64,000 nt of DNA from Geomesophilobacter sediminis (GCF_016458275.1 NZ_JAEMHM010000010.1:124001-188000), one strand, 5' to 3'. Counted from the first letter of the stretch, positions 53,692 to 62,430 are shown. A program made the numbers and translations. The notes: a model not told the origin generated them from the sequence alone.

Positions 53692-53939
53692 CAGAACCTC
53701 CGGTACTTGGCTCCAAAGACACCGTTCCCATCGATGCGCTCGTTGTATGCCGTAATTCCCGGCTGGTTTTCCTCCAGCCATTGTGCTTCCTTTTTTCTCC
53801 TGCAGTAATCGATTAACGCGCTCTCCAGCAAATTTGACAGGTTCAGGCCGTCCTGTCGGGCGATCCCGAGCAGGTCTTCACGAATGGACAGGTTGGTAGC
53901 CTTTTTCTTTACTTTTCCTTCTTCAGGAGCACGTTCCAT
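53691..53939 (-). CDS. ccdA: CcdA-family antitoxin
   Basis: An 82-residue antitoxin. The N-terminal half is a ribbon-helix-helix DNA-binding domain ('KKKATNLSIREDLLGIARQ'), the C-terminal half the toxin-binding tail ('EAQWLEENQPGITAYNERID', 'GNGVFG'). I use ATG 53939, with GGAGGAGG four bases away; the longer frame adds residues not seen in the family. It should bind CcdB and repress its own promoter, where two exact 8-bp palindromes are present. Confidence 0.92.
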   Translation of the reverse strand: MERAPEEGKVKKKATNLSIREDLLGIARQDGLNLSNLLESALIDYCRRKKEAQWLEENQPGITAYNERIDGNGVFGAKYRRF

Positions 53940-53967
53940 ATGACCTCCTCCGTTCCGACCGGCAACA

Positions 53968-54021
53968 ATGCGCATCACCAATGCGCATCAACAATCTACA
54001 CCGCCCCCTCTTCCCTGTCAA
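53968..54021 (-). promoter_or_regulatory. ccdA: ccdAB promoter with double operator
   Basis: Minus-strand TTGACA (54021-54016), 17-bp spacer, TAGATT (53998-53993). Just downstream lie two copies of the palindrome ATGCGCAT (53968-53975 and 53981-53988), 13 bp apart centre to centre: a natural operator pair for the CcdA ribbon-helix-helix dimer. Confidence 0.8.
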
Positions 54022-54188
54022 TCGAGCCGCGGTGGACGTTCACAGTTCACGAAGGGCTGTTTCCCATGGCTGCACCACACACAAAATACCTTTGAGAAAA
54101 CAGACAGATGTAGAATCAAGCGAGGGTAGGGGCTCGAGCTGCCACGGCAATTCTCACCAGCTTGGCCCGTGCCGCTAAGGAGAGTTCA

Positions 54189-54812
54189 ATGCGTTCCAAG
54201 ACGATAGCGATGGTTTTCCTGGGGCTCGCCGTTCTTACCGGCTGCTCGGCGGTGCCGCACCGGGTCGATCTCATGTACCAGCCCCAGACGCGGGCCGCCA
54301 AGGGGAGCAGCGGCAGGATCTATCTGGCCACCCCGAAGGTCTTTTGCAACGCGGACAATCCCCCCCCGGTGCGGTGGGTCATCGGACGGGTTCGGGAAAA
54401 GGAGGGGGGGCAGCTCGACGAAATCACCTCGGCGATCTCGCCGCGGGATCAGGTAAACGATGCCTTGATGCAGGAGCTGCAGCAGGCCGGGTACCAGCTC
54501 TCCACCGGGGAACTCCCCCCCGAATCGGTGACCGAACTCTACCTGCGGCTGCATGACGTTACCATCGACGTCGACGAGGAAACGACCTGGTATGCCGTCA
54601 CCACCAAGGCGAAGGTGTCGATGCAGGTCGAGCTGTGGCAGGGGGGACAACTGGCGAAGCGGACCGAATATCATGCCGGGTACCAGGAGAGCTACCCGAG
54701 AGACCGCAGCGAGGAGTTGCCGGTCGTCTTGCAGAAGGCGTTGGAAGGGGCTGTCGGCCAGGCGGTCCCGGATATCGTGAGCTTGGCCAAGGTCGCGGCC
54801 GGGAAACCGTGA
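54189..54812 (+). CDS. YajG-like lipoprotein
   Basis: A 207-residue lipoprotein: signal ending in LTGC (Cys19), then a beta-rich mature domain with segments typical of the YajG family ('RDQVNDALMQELQQAGYQLS', 'ELYLRLHDVTIDVDEETTWY', 'TTKAKVSMQVELWQGGQL'). Function of the family is unknown; it sits at the inner face of the outer membrane. I start at ATG 54189, with AAGGAG at 6-nt spacing. Stands alone. The gap of 396 bp after it (54813-55208) holds no gene, only a degenerate REP element near its end. Confidence 0.8.
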   Translation: MRSKTIAMVFLGLAVLTGCSAVPHRVDLMYQPQTRAAKGSSGRIYLATPKVFCNADNPPPVRWVIGRVREKEGGQLDEITSAISPRDQVNDALMQELQQAGYQLSTGELPPESVTELYLRLHDVTIDVDEETTWYAVTTKAKVSMQVELWQGGQLAKRTEYHAGYQESYPRDRSEELPVVLQKALEGAVGQAVPDIVSLAKVAAGKP

Positions 54813-55108
54813 AGGAAGGGAATGGTCGAGGGGGCGGGGCTACGCGGCCTCCCCCTACCGGCTCGGCCGGCAGGACAGCGCTGATCCTGGAGAAAGATTG
54901 CGGCGGCATCCGCCTTGTCGTTGTGCGGCAAGAGGTGCCGCGGCGAACCGGCAATGGGCCAGGGAGGTGGCGGACCGCTCCCCGCACCAGGTACGATCGA
55001 TCAGTTTTGCGTTGGAAAAGTCCTGCGGCACGCTGCTGAATTCGGATCCGAATTCCCCGTTTTTCATGTGCATTCCCCCCTGGCCACTCAGTACAACCGG
55101 CACCTCAA

Positions 55109-55168
55109 TGTGGTAGCGCCATTCGCGCTGCAGCCATCACCATCGCGCCTGGAAAGGCGCTTCCACAC
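55109..55168. repeat. REP-like palindromic element 2 (degenerate)
   Basis: GTGGTAGCGCCATTCGCGC and, inverted, GCGCCTGGAAAGGCGCTTCC: a diverged copy of the element at 41741-41826 in opposite orientation. Confidence 0.6.
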
Positions 55169-55208
55169 ATTTCACCTTCCCACATCCCCCGCAACCCAAC
55201 CCATCCCG

Positions 55209-57806
55209 TCAGGGAAACGTTATGCGTGCCGTTGCTGATTGGCAGACCGCCTGCAGGTCCGGCGACGGAGTCCCGATGTAGTACCCCTGCGCGTAGTCGA
55301 TCTCCATCTCCTCCAGCGCCGCCAGGATCTCGCGGCTTTCCACGTACTCCGCGATGGTCGAGATCCCGAACTCCCGCGCCAGGATGGCGAGCGTCTTGAC
55401 GAAGGCGAGGTCCTTGGCATTGCTCAGCATGTTCTGGACGAAGACCCCTTCGATCTTCACGAAGTCGATCGGGAAGCGGCGGATGTACTGGAACGAGGAG
55501 TATCCCGAGCCGAAGTCGTCGATGGCGAACTTGAACCCCTGGAACTTCAGCTCCCGGACGAACTGTTCCAAAAGGGAGATGTTCTTCACCGTCTCGCGCT
55601 CGGTGAGCTCGAAGACGATCTTCTCGTGCGGTATGCCGTACCGGCGGGCCATGGTGATGATGGCCGGGATGAACTCCTGCAGGATGATGCATTTGGGCGA
55701 GAGGTTCACGAACAGATAGCCGCGGTAATCCACCCGGACCACCTCGGCAAACGCCTTTTCCAGCACGATCAGGTCGAGCTTCGATACCACGCCGAGGTTC
55801 TCCGCGATCTCGATGAACTCTCCTGCCGGAATCACCTCGCCATTCCGCTCGATCCGGCACAAGACCTCGCACGCCTCTTCCTTCTCGGGGCCGATCGGCG
55901 CAATGGGCTGGAAGTACGGGGTAAACAGCCCCTCCTCGATCGCGTCCATGACCAGCCGCGCGTTCTCCCCCGCCTTCTGGAAGACCTCCAGCACGTCCTC
56001 CTCCCGCGGCACCAAAACCCGGTTTTTCCCCTGGTCCTTCGCCTTGTAGGCCATGTTGTCGGCAAACAGGAACAGGTCCTTCTCGTTTTGGGCGTGGGTC
56101 GGATAGACCGCCATCCCGATGGAGACGGTCGCCTTCGGCTTCGCCCCGTCCGGCGCCTCGATGTAGAGCTCTTCCACCGCCTCCCGGACCCGGTTCGCCA
56201 CCATGTAGGCCTGCTCCTGGTCCGCCTCGGGGAGGATGACCACGAATTCGTCCCCGCCGTAACGCGAGAAGCTGTCCCCTTTGCGCAAAACGTCGTGCAC
56301 CTTGTTGGCGAACGCGGTCAGGTACTGGTCGCCGACCGTGTGCCCCCAGGTGTCGTTGATGTTCTTGAAGTTGTCCAGGTCGATCACCAGCAGGGCCAGA
56401 CGGTAGTCGTGCCGGTCGGCGCGGTTGAGTTCGTAATGGAGGAATTCCCAGAAGGCGCGCTGGTTGTAGAGGTTGGTCAGCGGGTCGCGGGTCGCGTAGT
56501 ACTCCAGGTCGTGGGTGTACTTGTAGATCGCCTTGATCGACCCCACGACGTTGAGCAGGGTGGTCAGGATCGAATCGATCACCAGCGACCGGATGTCGTC
56601 GCGCACCAGCTCCGACTGGACCCCGATCCCCACCACGCCGCCGATCTGCGGGGTCTCCAGGATGAGGGACTTGGTCTGCAGCTCGAACGCGGCACAGTCG
56701 AGGTCGGGGCAGGTCCCCTCCCGCTTGGCGACGGTATGCTCCACGTGCACCAGCTTGTCGCCGGCGTCCCCCGCCGCTTTCACCTTCTGCATGAGGAGCC
56801 CTTCGACCGCAAGCCGGGTCGACTCGGTCGGCTTGCAGCGCCAGAAGACCTCCACATCCAGGCGCTCCTCGGTGTGGAAGATGCAGAAGATGGTGCAGAC
56901 GTCCAGGACCTTGTTGATCTCCAGCAGGAGCTTGCAGATGTGCTCCTTCCAGTCCCGGACCATTTCCGAGGTGATGATGAACTTCTCCAGGATCTGGATC
57001 TCGAACTCGAGGATGTCCTTGTCGACGGAGATGCTCTGGATCTTGTCGGCGAGTTTGCCGACCTCCTGGAAGATCTGCTCCAGCTCCACGAAACCCGGGG
57101 TGAAGTCGAGGTGCTGCAGCCGGCTCAGGTCGTCGACGCTGTTGACCTTGATCACCTGGCTGTGCAAGTGGTTGATGGCGTTGGTAACCCTGCGGTTCAT
57201 GAAACGGGAGAGCATGAAGGTCATCCCGAAGGGGAGCGGGGAGAGAACGAGGAAGATGCCGAGCAGGTTGCGCTTCGCTTCCTGCATCATCGGCTCGATG
57301 TTGTGCCGGATCGAGACGGCGCCCAGCACGTCTCCGGTGTGGGCGCGGGGATGACAGCCGACGCAGACCTCCCCGGCACGCAGCGGGTAGTAGGTCTCCA
57401 GGCTGCAGTCGTCCTGGCGCTGCTGCATCCGGCCGCTTTGAAACACCGCACGAGCCAACTGGTCGTTGCAGCGTTCAAAGGCGCGCCCGTCCTGGCGACC
57501 GACGTCGTTGAGGTAAAGCTTCACCGAATAGACGGGAGCGTTACTGCCCTGGTACGGGGGATTGAAGAGCTTGTTGAACTCCCCGCGCCGCCAGCCGCGC
57601 TGCATCAGGGGAGGGATCGACTGGTAGATCTGGGCCGACAGGGTCTGCGCGGTCCGGGTGGCGTTGTTTTCCACCACCTGGAGAAAGACGAAGGAAGTCA
57701 CGGCGAGCACCGTGGCGAAACTTACGAAGGAGATCAGGAGGGCGGAAAAGAAGATGAAGAACTGAAGGCGAACCGGCTTAGCCTTCAGGAAAATGGAGAG
57801 TCCCAT
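55209..57806 (-). CDS. GGDEF-EAL protein with periplasmic CXXCH heme motif
   Basis: An 865-residue inner-membrane c-di-GMP enzyme. One helix near residues 16-42, a periplasmic sensor (about 45-180) containing CVGCH at 148-152, a second helix (about 181-200), a GAF-like region (about 275-420), GGDEF at 517-521 intact in 'SRYGGDEFVVIL', and an EAL domain from about residue 615. The EAL signature reads EVL, with the other catalytic landmarks present ('FELTERETV', 'AIDDFGSGYSSF', 'AEYVESREI'). So both cyclase and phosphodiesterase could be active. The heme motif predicts a covalent c-heme sensor of redox or gas, as known for Geobacter periplasmic sensors; binding is inferred. Confidence 0.92.
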   Translation of the reverse strand: MGLSIFLKAKPVRLQFFIFFSALLISFVSFATVLAVTSFVFLQVVENNATRTAQTLSAQIYQSIPPLMQRGWRRGEFNKLFNPPYQGSNAPVYSVKLYLNDVGRQDGRAFERCNDQLARAVFQSGRMQQRQDDCSLETYYPLRAGEVCVGCHPRAHTGDVLGAVSIRHNIEPMMQEAKRNLLGIFLVLSPLPFGMTFMLSRFMNRRVTNAINHLHSQVIKVNSVDDLSRLQHLDFTPGFVELEQIFQEVGKLADKIQSISVDKDILEFEIQILEKFIITSEMVRDWKEHICKLLLEINKVLDVCTIFCIFHTEERLDVEVFWRCKPTESTRLAVEGLLMQKVKAAGDAGDKLVHVEHTVAKREGTCPDLDCAAFELQTKSLILETPQIGGVVGIGVQSELVRDDIRSLVIDSILTTLLNVVGSIKAIYKYTHDLEYYATRDPLTNLYNQRAFWEFLHYELNRADRHDYRLALLVIDLDNFKNINDTWGHTVGDQYLTAFANKVHDVLRKGDSFSRYGGDEFVVILPEADQEQAYMVANRVREAVEELYIEAPDGAKPKATVSIGMAVYPTHAQNEKDLFLFADNMAYKAKDQGKNRVLVPREEDVLEVFQKAGENARLVMDAIEEGLFTPYFQPIAPIGPEKEEACEVLCRIERNGEVIPAGEFIEIAENLGVVSKLDLIVLEKAFAEVVRVDYRGYLFVNLSPKCIILQEFIPAIITMARRYGIPHEKIVFELTERETVKNISLLEQFVRELKFQGFKFAIDDFGSGYSSFQYIRRFPIDFVKIEGVFVQNMLSNAKDLAFVKTLAILAREFGISTIAEYVESREILAALEEMEIDYAQGYYIGTPSPDLQAVCQSATARITFP

Positions 57807-58438
57807 ACGTGTACCCCAGCTTGCTGAAACGACTCAAACGACAAATAGGACTTGTTTGATCCTGTTTGGTTGCCTCTTATGTCACGAAAACTAAAAAAGA
57901 TCAAGTTAAAAAGTACGGATTTGACGCTACAACAGGCACTTATCTGCAGAGCTGGACTGGACCCGGAAACGGGGCGCTGCCGCAGCGACAACCGAGAGAA
58001 CGGTTGACAAATCCCAGGAGCGTATGCGAGAGTCCCCCTCCGAAGGTGGATCGGGTTCCTCTCAAAACGGTGCTGGGTACCCTGTGGGAGCGCCGTTCCA
58101 GGCGCGATCCGCCGCAGGCGGTAACCCTGAGGGTGGTCCTGTCCCCCGCGTCACCACGCATGTTAACCGGCTGGCGACACACGGCGGCGTACTGTGGGAG
58201 CGCCTTTCCAGGCGCGATCCGCCGCAGGCGGTAACGAATAAGATGGGTGCCACCGGCTCCCCCGACCTCCACCTGACCACGGCGTGCCGGCCAAAACGGC
58301 GGATGGAGCGGACTTCCGCTGGGATTGTCGCGTTTCGTGCCTCAACGCGACCTACTATGATCGGCAGGAGCGACATTCTTGATTCTGGTCGCGATTTACA
58401 CTTAGCCTCAACTGCTTGAACGGAAGGGAACACTGCAA
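57807..58438. other. 632-bp intergenic region with two REP elements
   Basis: No gene. The left part (57830-57930) is AT-rich and should hold the minus-strand promoter of the GGDEF-EAL gene, for example TTGATC with CATAAG 17 bp later. Two REP copies follow, and a related GGAGCGACATTC motif lies at 58370. Confidence 0.5.
58083..58233. repeat. REP-like elements 3 and 4 in tandem
   Basis: Two copies of TGTGGGAGCGCC, TTCCAGGCGCG, ATCCGCCGCAGGCGGTAAC (58083-58123 and 58192-58233), same orientation, almost identical over about 42 bp, separated by 68 unrelated bases. Confidence 0.85.
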
Positions 58439-58852
58439 ATGGCAATGATCGAATGGTCCGATGCCTTGGCTCTTGGATTGCCGGAGATTGACCGTCATCA
58501 CGAGCAACTGGTCCGGCTGACCAACACTACCTGTGAGGAAATCAAGAAGGGAACCAGCCGCGAGCGGATCGGCGAGGTCCTCGATGAACTGCTCCGTTAC
58601 GCAAAGTACCACTTTGACTGCGAAGAGCGCTGGTTCGAGGAAATATCCTATAGCGATTCCGCGCTGCACGAGGCGGAGCACCTGAACTTCATCCGGCGGG
58701 TCGCCGAAATCCAGGCAACCTTCCGCAGTGGCGGCACGGGCGTTTCCTTTGACATTCTTGCCTTCTTGATGAACTGGATCTCCAACCACATCTTCATCAC
58801 CGACACCGAGTACGCCATCGCCCTCTCCGACACCCGCGCCGCCACCTGCTGA
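58439..58852 (+). CDS. Bacteriohemerythrin
   Basis: A 137-residue hemerythrin with the full di-iron ligand set: His21, His58 and Glu62 (HxxxE), His77 and His81 (HxxxH), His117 and Asp122 (HxxxxD). It binds O2 reversibly and, in anaerobes, is thought to sense, carry or scavenge oxygen. Cytoplasmic. AAGGG lies upstream of ATG 58439. Together with the AhpD-like selenoprotein gene 230 bp further on it suggests an oxygen/peroxide defence patch. Confidence 0.95.
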   Translation: MAMIEWSDALALGLPEIDRHHEQLVRLTNTTCEEIKKGTSRERIGEVLDELLRYAKYHFDCEERWFEEISYSDSALHEAEHLNFIRRVAEIQATFRSGGTGVSFDILAFLMNWISNHIFITDTEYAIALSDTRAATC

Positions 58853-59080
58853 CCGGCACCTCCTTACGCCCCGATTTTGATTGATGGTTCTTCCCCGAAT
58901 TCCGGGGAACTATCGTTAATTTCCACGTGGCGCTGCACGACCCACGCGTCCACCCCTTTGCGAACCTTCCGTTTACGTCAACTCGCTATTCCCAGCCGGC
59001 GGCTAATGTGGTAGTAATAACTCCCTGCCGTATACACGAAACTGGAAGAAGCACGACACCCGCTTTCAAGGAGGTTTCGC

Positions 59081-59350
59081 ATGAAAATCAAGAAGAAGAT
59101 CCTCGACTACGAGTACGAAGAGGCGATCCCGCTCAAGTATCGCGAGTTGATCCGTGTCGGCTGCGCGGTTGCGGTCGGCTGTCCCGACTGACTCAAGAAA
59201 CACTTCGCGGTCGCGAAGGAAGCGGGAGCAACCGAAGCGGAACTCAGAGAAGCGGTGGCCTATGGCATCATCGCACCTTCCGGCAGGGCCAAGAATTTCG
59301 TTCTGGGGCAGCTCGACGCCCTGGGGCTGGATCAGGAACCTAAAGACTGA
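59081..59350 (+). CDS. AhpD-like selenoprotein (in-frame TGA = Sec37)
   Basis: My own translation: ATG 59081 has a perfect AAGGAGG site, and the frame continues through a single TGA (59189-59191, codon 37) to TGA 59348-59350, giving 89 residues. Around the TGA it reads VAVGCPD-Sec-LKKHFAVAKEAG, exactly the AhpD/carboxymuconolactone-type active site CxxCxxxH with Sec in the second Cys position (Cys34, Sec37, His41). Downstream residues remain fully family-like ('ATEAELREAVAYGIIAPSGRAKNFVLG'). A 7-bp hairpin with GU in its tip starts 11 nt after the TGA. It probably reduces peroxides or disulfides. A sequencing error (TGC to TGA) is the alternative. SelB/SelC are not in the window. Confidence 0.87.
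59192..59220 (+). promoter_or_regulatory. Bacterial SECIS-like hairpin
   Basis: CTTCGCG (59203-59209) and CGCGAAG (59212-59218) enclose GU (a GGUC tip if the last pair opens). The tip lies 18-19 nt past the UGA, within the usual window for SelB recognition, and the E. coli fdhF SECIS tip also contains GGUC. Confidence 0.7.
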
Positions 59351-59396
59351 CCACAACTCCACCGCCAACTCCCCCCTTTGACGAAAGAATGGCCCT

Positions 59397-59422
59397 CGTT
59401 CCCAAGGTTCACCTTGGGAACG
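59397..59422. repeat. Perfect palindrome in 59351-59589 gap
   Basis: CGTTCCCAAG and CTTGGGAACG (10-bp arms) around GTTCAC. Further on, AAGCTGGAGCTT-type palindromes occur at 59433-59450, 59466-59480 and 59488-59510. This looks like a dispersed extragenic repeat cluster. Confidence 0.7.
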
Positions 59423-59589
59423 CAAACAGGTTCAAAGCTCCAGCTTTGTAAAGATGGCCTTTGCGAAGCTGGAGCTTCCCCAAAGATTGACCTTTCCAAG
59501 CTGGAGCTTGCGCACAAGATGTGGCAAGGCCCCTTTGCCAAAGGGGGACTTTAACCCCTGCCTTAATACACCGGAACCAGGAAATACCT

Positions 59590-60942
59590 TTGAAAAGACG
59601 CATCTTCACCATCAGCGGGAACCGGCAGAAGCGGGTCTCCATCCGCCGCAACGTAGCGAACCTCTCCATGCCGGTTCTCCTCTCCTCTCTCTTCCAAAGG
59701 CTGGTATCCATCGTCGACATCTTCATGGTCGGCGGACTCGGCGCCGCCGCGATCGCGGCAACCGGTCTGGGTCAGCTCCTGATCTTCGTCGTCATGACGG
59801 TCTTCTGGGGGCTCGCGACCGGAACCACCGTGGTCATCGCACATCTCTGGGGAGCGGGAGCGCACCTTGCCGCCCGGCGGGCCGCGTTTGCCGCCTGCCT
59901 GGCCTGCGCTGCGATGGCGATCGTCGCCACCGTGGCCGGCATGCAGTTCGGCACCGAGATCGCCCGTCTCATCGGCGCCCAGACCGACGTTCTTACCTAT
60001 GCCTCGCAATACATCAAGCTCGTCTTTCTCTATTTCATCTTCACCGCCGGGCTCAACATCCTCTCCGCGATCATGCAGGGGACCGGTAACACCCGGACCC
60101 CGATGGAAGGGGTGATCCTGGTCAACATCCTCCATGTCGTCATCGCCTATCCGCTCATCTACGGGCACTTCGGCTTCCCCCGGATGGGCGTTGCCGGCGC
60201 GGCCTACGCCATCAACATCTCCGAGATGGTGGGTTTCCTCTACCTGCTGGTGCAGGCGATCCGGATGAAGTACCTGAAGTTCGGCAAGCCCGACCTGCAG
60301 CTATTCCGCAAGATCTGGCGGGTAGGGTATCCGGTCGCCCTGGAGCGGGTGGCCCAGCAGTCGGGCCAGCTCTTCTATTCCAAGTTCATCATCGGCTACG
60401 GCACCTCCGCCTATGCCGCACACCAGATCGGGCTTTCCATCGAGTCCCTTTCCTTCATGCCCGGCGCGGGGATGGGGATTGCCGCGGCGACCCTGATGGG
60501 ACAGGCCCTGGGGGCCCGTAAGATCAACCGGGCCCGGATCAGCCACACCGAGGCGCTGCGCCTGGCCATCCTGGTCATGGGGCTCATGGCACTTTTGTTC
60601 CTGTTCCTGCCGCACCAGTTGATCTCGCTTTTCACCCAGGACCCGGACGTCATCGAGAAGGGGAGCATGTTCCTGCGGCTGGTCGCCTTCGCCCAGGTGC
60701 CGCTGGCCCTTTCCTTCGTCTACGCCGGCAGCCTGCGCGGCACCGGCGATACCCACTTTGTCTTCCTGGTCACGCTGGCGGCGATGTGGGGAATCCGGGT
60801 CCTTCTCTCCTACATCGCCGCGGTCCCGCTGCATCTCTCCCTCTACATGGTATGGGGCGCCTTCGTCGTGGACTGGTTCTTCCGCGCCTTCGTTTTCGGC
60901 TGGCGCTACCGCCGCCTCGATCTCAACAACGTGAGCATCTAA
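59590..60942 (+). CDS. MATE-family efflux transporter
   Basis: A 450-residue, 12-helix MATE transporter. Two homologous halves are visible: 'NLSMPVLLSSLFQRLVSIVDIFMVGGLGA' at the start of the first and 'PVALERVAQQSGQLFYSKFIIGYGTSAYAAHQIG' at the start of the second; the ends of each half contain 'GTGNTRTPM' and 'GTGDTHFVF'. It exports organic cations or drugs using Na+ or H+. I start at TTG 59590, which has AGGA upstream and gives the normal length; upstream residues are unlike the family. The methyltransferase-like gene follows after one base. Confidence 0.9.
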   Translation: MKRRIFTISGNRQKRVSIRRNVANLSMPVLLSSLFQRLVSIVDIFMVGGLGAAAIAATGLGQLLIFVVMTVFWGLATGTTVVIAHLWGAGAHLAARRAAFAACLACAAMAIVATVAGMQFGTEIARLIGAQTDVLTYASQYIKLVFLYFIFTAGLNILSAIMQGTGNTRTPMEGVILVNILHVVIAYPLIYGHFGFPRMGVAGAAYAINISEMVGFLYLLVQAIRMKYLKFGKPDLQLFRKIWRVGYPVALERVAQQSGQLFYSKFIIGYGTSAYAAHQIGLSIESLSFMPGAGMGIAAATLMGQALGARKINRARISHTEALRLAILVMGLMALLFLFLPHQLISLFTQDPDVIEKGSMFLRLVAFAQVPLALSFVYAGSLRGTGDTHFVFLVTLAAMWGIRVLLSYIAAVPLHLSLYMVWGAFVVDWFFRAFVFGWRYRRLDLNNVSI

Positions 60943-60943
60943 C

Positions 60944-61996
60944 GTGCGGCTCTCTTTCGCTCCCACCTTTGATGCCGCAGTCGTGCAGGAGCGACTGGAC
61001 CAGTTGCTCGTCCCGGAATCGATTCTCGGCCCGTGGATCGGGCGCAGACTTGATCGCCTGGACCAGGATTTCCGCAGCTACGCGGCGAGTTATCCCCTGC
61101 CGCTGTGGGCCCCGGGGCTGGTTCTGACCCACGAGATGCGTTCCCTTACCGAAGCCACCTTCCCCTATGAATCGGTGCGCAGGGTCGTGATGCAGTTGCT
61201 ACGCCTCAGCTGCCGGTTTCCCCTTGCGGTTCCCCCCTGCGTTCTGGATGGGGCCGCCACTTGGCTCGACCTGCTGGTCCGGGCCGAACCGCTCTTTCCC
61301 GCCGCGAACCCGGTGGAGGTGCTGCGGGAGGCAGCCCTGGATTTTGGGTCTCGGGCCCGGTTGATCTTCTCCCTTTACCTCCCCCGGCATTACGGCGGCG
61401 GTTTCGACCGATACCCGCGGCAGTATGGGTGGATCCGCGAGTGGCTCTCCTCCCGCAAACGGCGGGCGGGGCGGGTCCAGGTGCTCGACGCCGCCTGCGG
61501 CAGCGGGGAGGGAACCTACGGCCTGGGCGAGCTGTTGGTACGGCAAGGATACGATGGTGCCAGCGCCGTGCACGGCTCAACGCTGGAGCCGTTCGAACTC
61601 TTCGCCGCCGCCCACGCCTATTTCCCCCACGACCCATGCCGCCAGAACGGCTACCGGGAGCGGGTCGCCCCCCTTCTGGAGGCCGGGAAGCCGGAGCTTC
61701 AGTTCTACCTGGACGATCTGTCGATGGGAAAGGGAGGGGGCGGGTACGACCTTATCGTTTGCAACGGACTTTTGGGCGGCCCCATGCTGCACCGTCCCGA
61801 GCAGTTGCGGGAAGCGGTCTCCGTTTTGGCCGGGCGTCTCACCCCCTGCGGCATCCTCCTGGCCGCCGACCGCTTTCACGAAGGGTGGAAACAGGCGGTA
61901 CCGCCCGAAGCATTGCAGGCCATCTTCAAAGACAACGCCCTGACGCCGTTTGCGGTTCCGGAGGGAGTGGCGGGGGCAATGAGGAATGAGCACTGA
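60944..61996 (+). CDS. SAM-dependent methyltransferase-like protein
   Basis: A 350-residue protein beginning at GTG 60944, one base after the MATE stop codon, so it must be translationally coupled. The C-terminal half is a Rossmann-type methyltransferase: 'VQVLDAACGSGEGTYGLGELL' is a motif I, followed by 'GSTLEPFELFAAAHAYFP' and 'YDLIVCNGLLGG' (motif IV region). It resembles CheR-like enzymes in pattern but lacks a chemotaxis context. The N-terminal 160 residues are helical and unidentified. Substrate unknown. The coupling to a MATE exporter suggests that a modified small molecule could be exported, which is inference. Confidence 0.75.
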   Translation: MRLSFAPTFDAAVVQERLDQLLVPESILGPWIGRRLDRLDQDFRSYAASYPLPLWAPGLVLTHEMRSLTEATFPYESVRRVVMQLLRLSCRFPLAVPPCVLDGAATWLDLLVRAEPLFPAANPVEVLREAALDFGSRARLIFSLYLPRHYGGGFDRYPRQYGWIREWLSSRKRRAGRVQVLDAACGSGEGTYGLGELLVRQGYDGASAVHGSTLEPFELFAAAHAYFPHDPCRQNGYRERVAPLLEAGKPELQFYLDDLSMGKGGGGYDLIVCNGLLGGPMLHRPEQLREAVSVLAGRLTPCGILLAADRFHEGWKQAVPPEALQAIFKDNALTPFAVPEGVAGAMRNEH

Positions 61997-62430
61997 GCAG
62001 CAAACCCTTGCCCTCCCCCCTTTTCGAAGGGGGGACTTCACACCCCGCATTAGCCGCCGATGAACGCTGATGAACGCAGATACCGTCCGACACTCCTCCC
62101 TTTACGAAGGGTGGCCGGGGGGGATTTGCCTCTGGTAATGGGTGGAATGGACTCCTCTGCTGCCGGTAGTGGCTATTCCTCGACCAGCCTAACCCAATCA
62201 TCGATCCCCGAGCACCCGATGAAGGCGGCGTCGCGTCCCTTGTAGGAGCGACATTCCTGTCGCGATCAAACCCATGAACAAGCACGGCAGCTGCCGACCC
62301 TGTGGGAGCGCCTTTCCAGGCGCGAATAATATCAACCGTTGCACCGCCACCGGCGGATCTCGCCAGGGATGGCGCTCCCACAGAAACCGAGAGGGTGGGC
62401 CGCCGAGCTCCGTTGGCGACCCAAACACAA
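61997..62430. other. 434-bp intergenic region with repeat elements
   Basis: No gene. It holds C-run/G-run palindromes near 62015-62040 and 62090-62120, a short GGAGCGACATTCCTGTCGCG element (62242-62261) and a full REP element (62301-62383). Confidence 0.55.
62301..62383. repeat. REP-like palindromic element 5
   Basis: CTGTGGGAGCGCC, TTCCAGGCGCG, and at the far end GATGGCGCTCCCACAG, so the outer 13-14 bases pair. The inner GCCACCGGCGG arm is diverged. Confidence 0.8.

Noticed and set aside
59081-59191. Short 36-aa gene ending at the TGA, or a pseudogene
   Set aside because: Sequence after the TGA keeps the family pattern to a normal end, the TGA is exactly at an active-site cysteine position and a SECIS-like hairpin follows.
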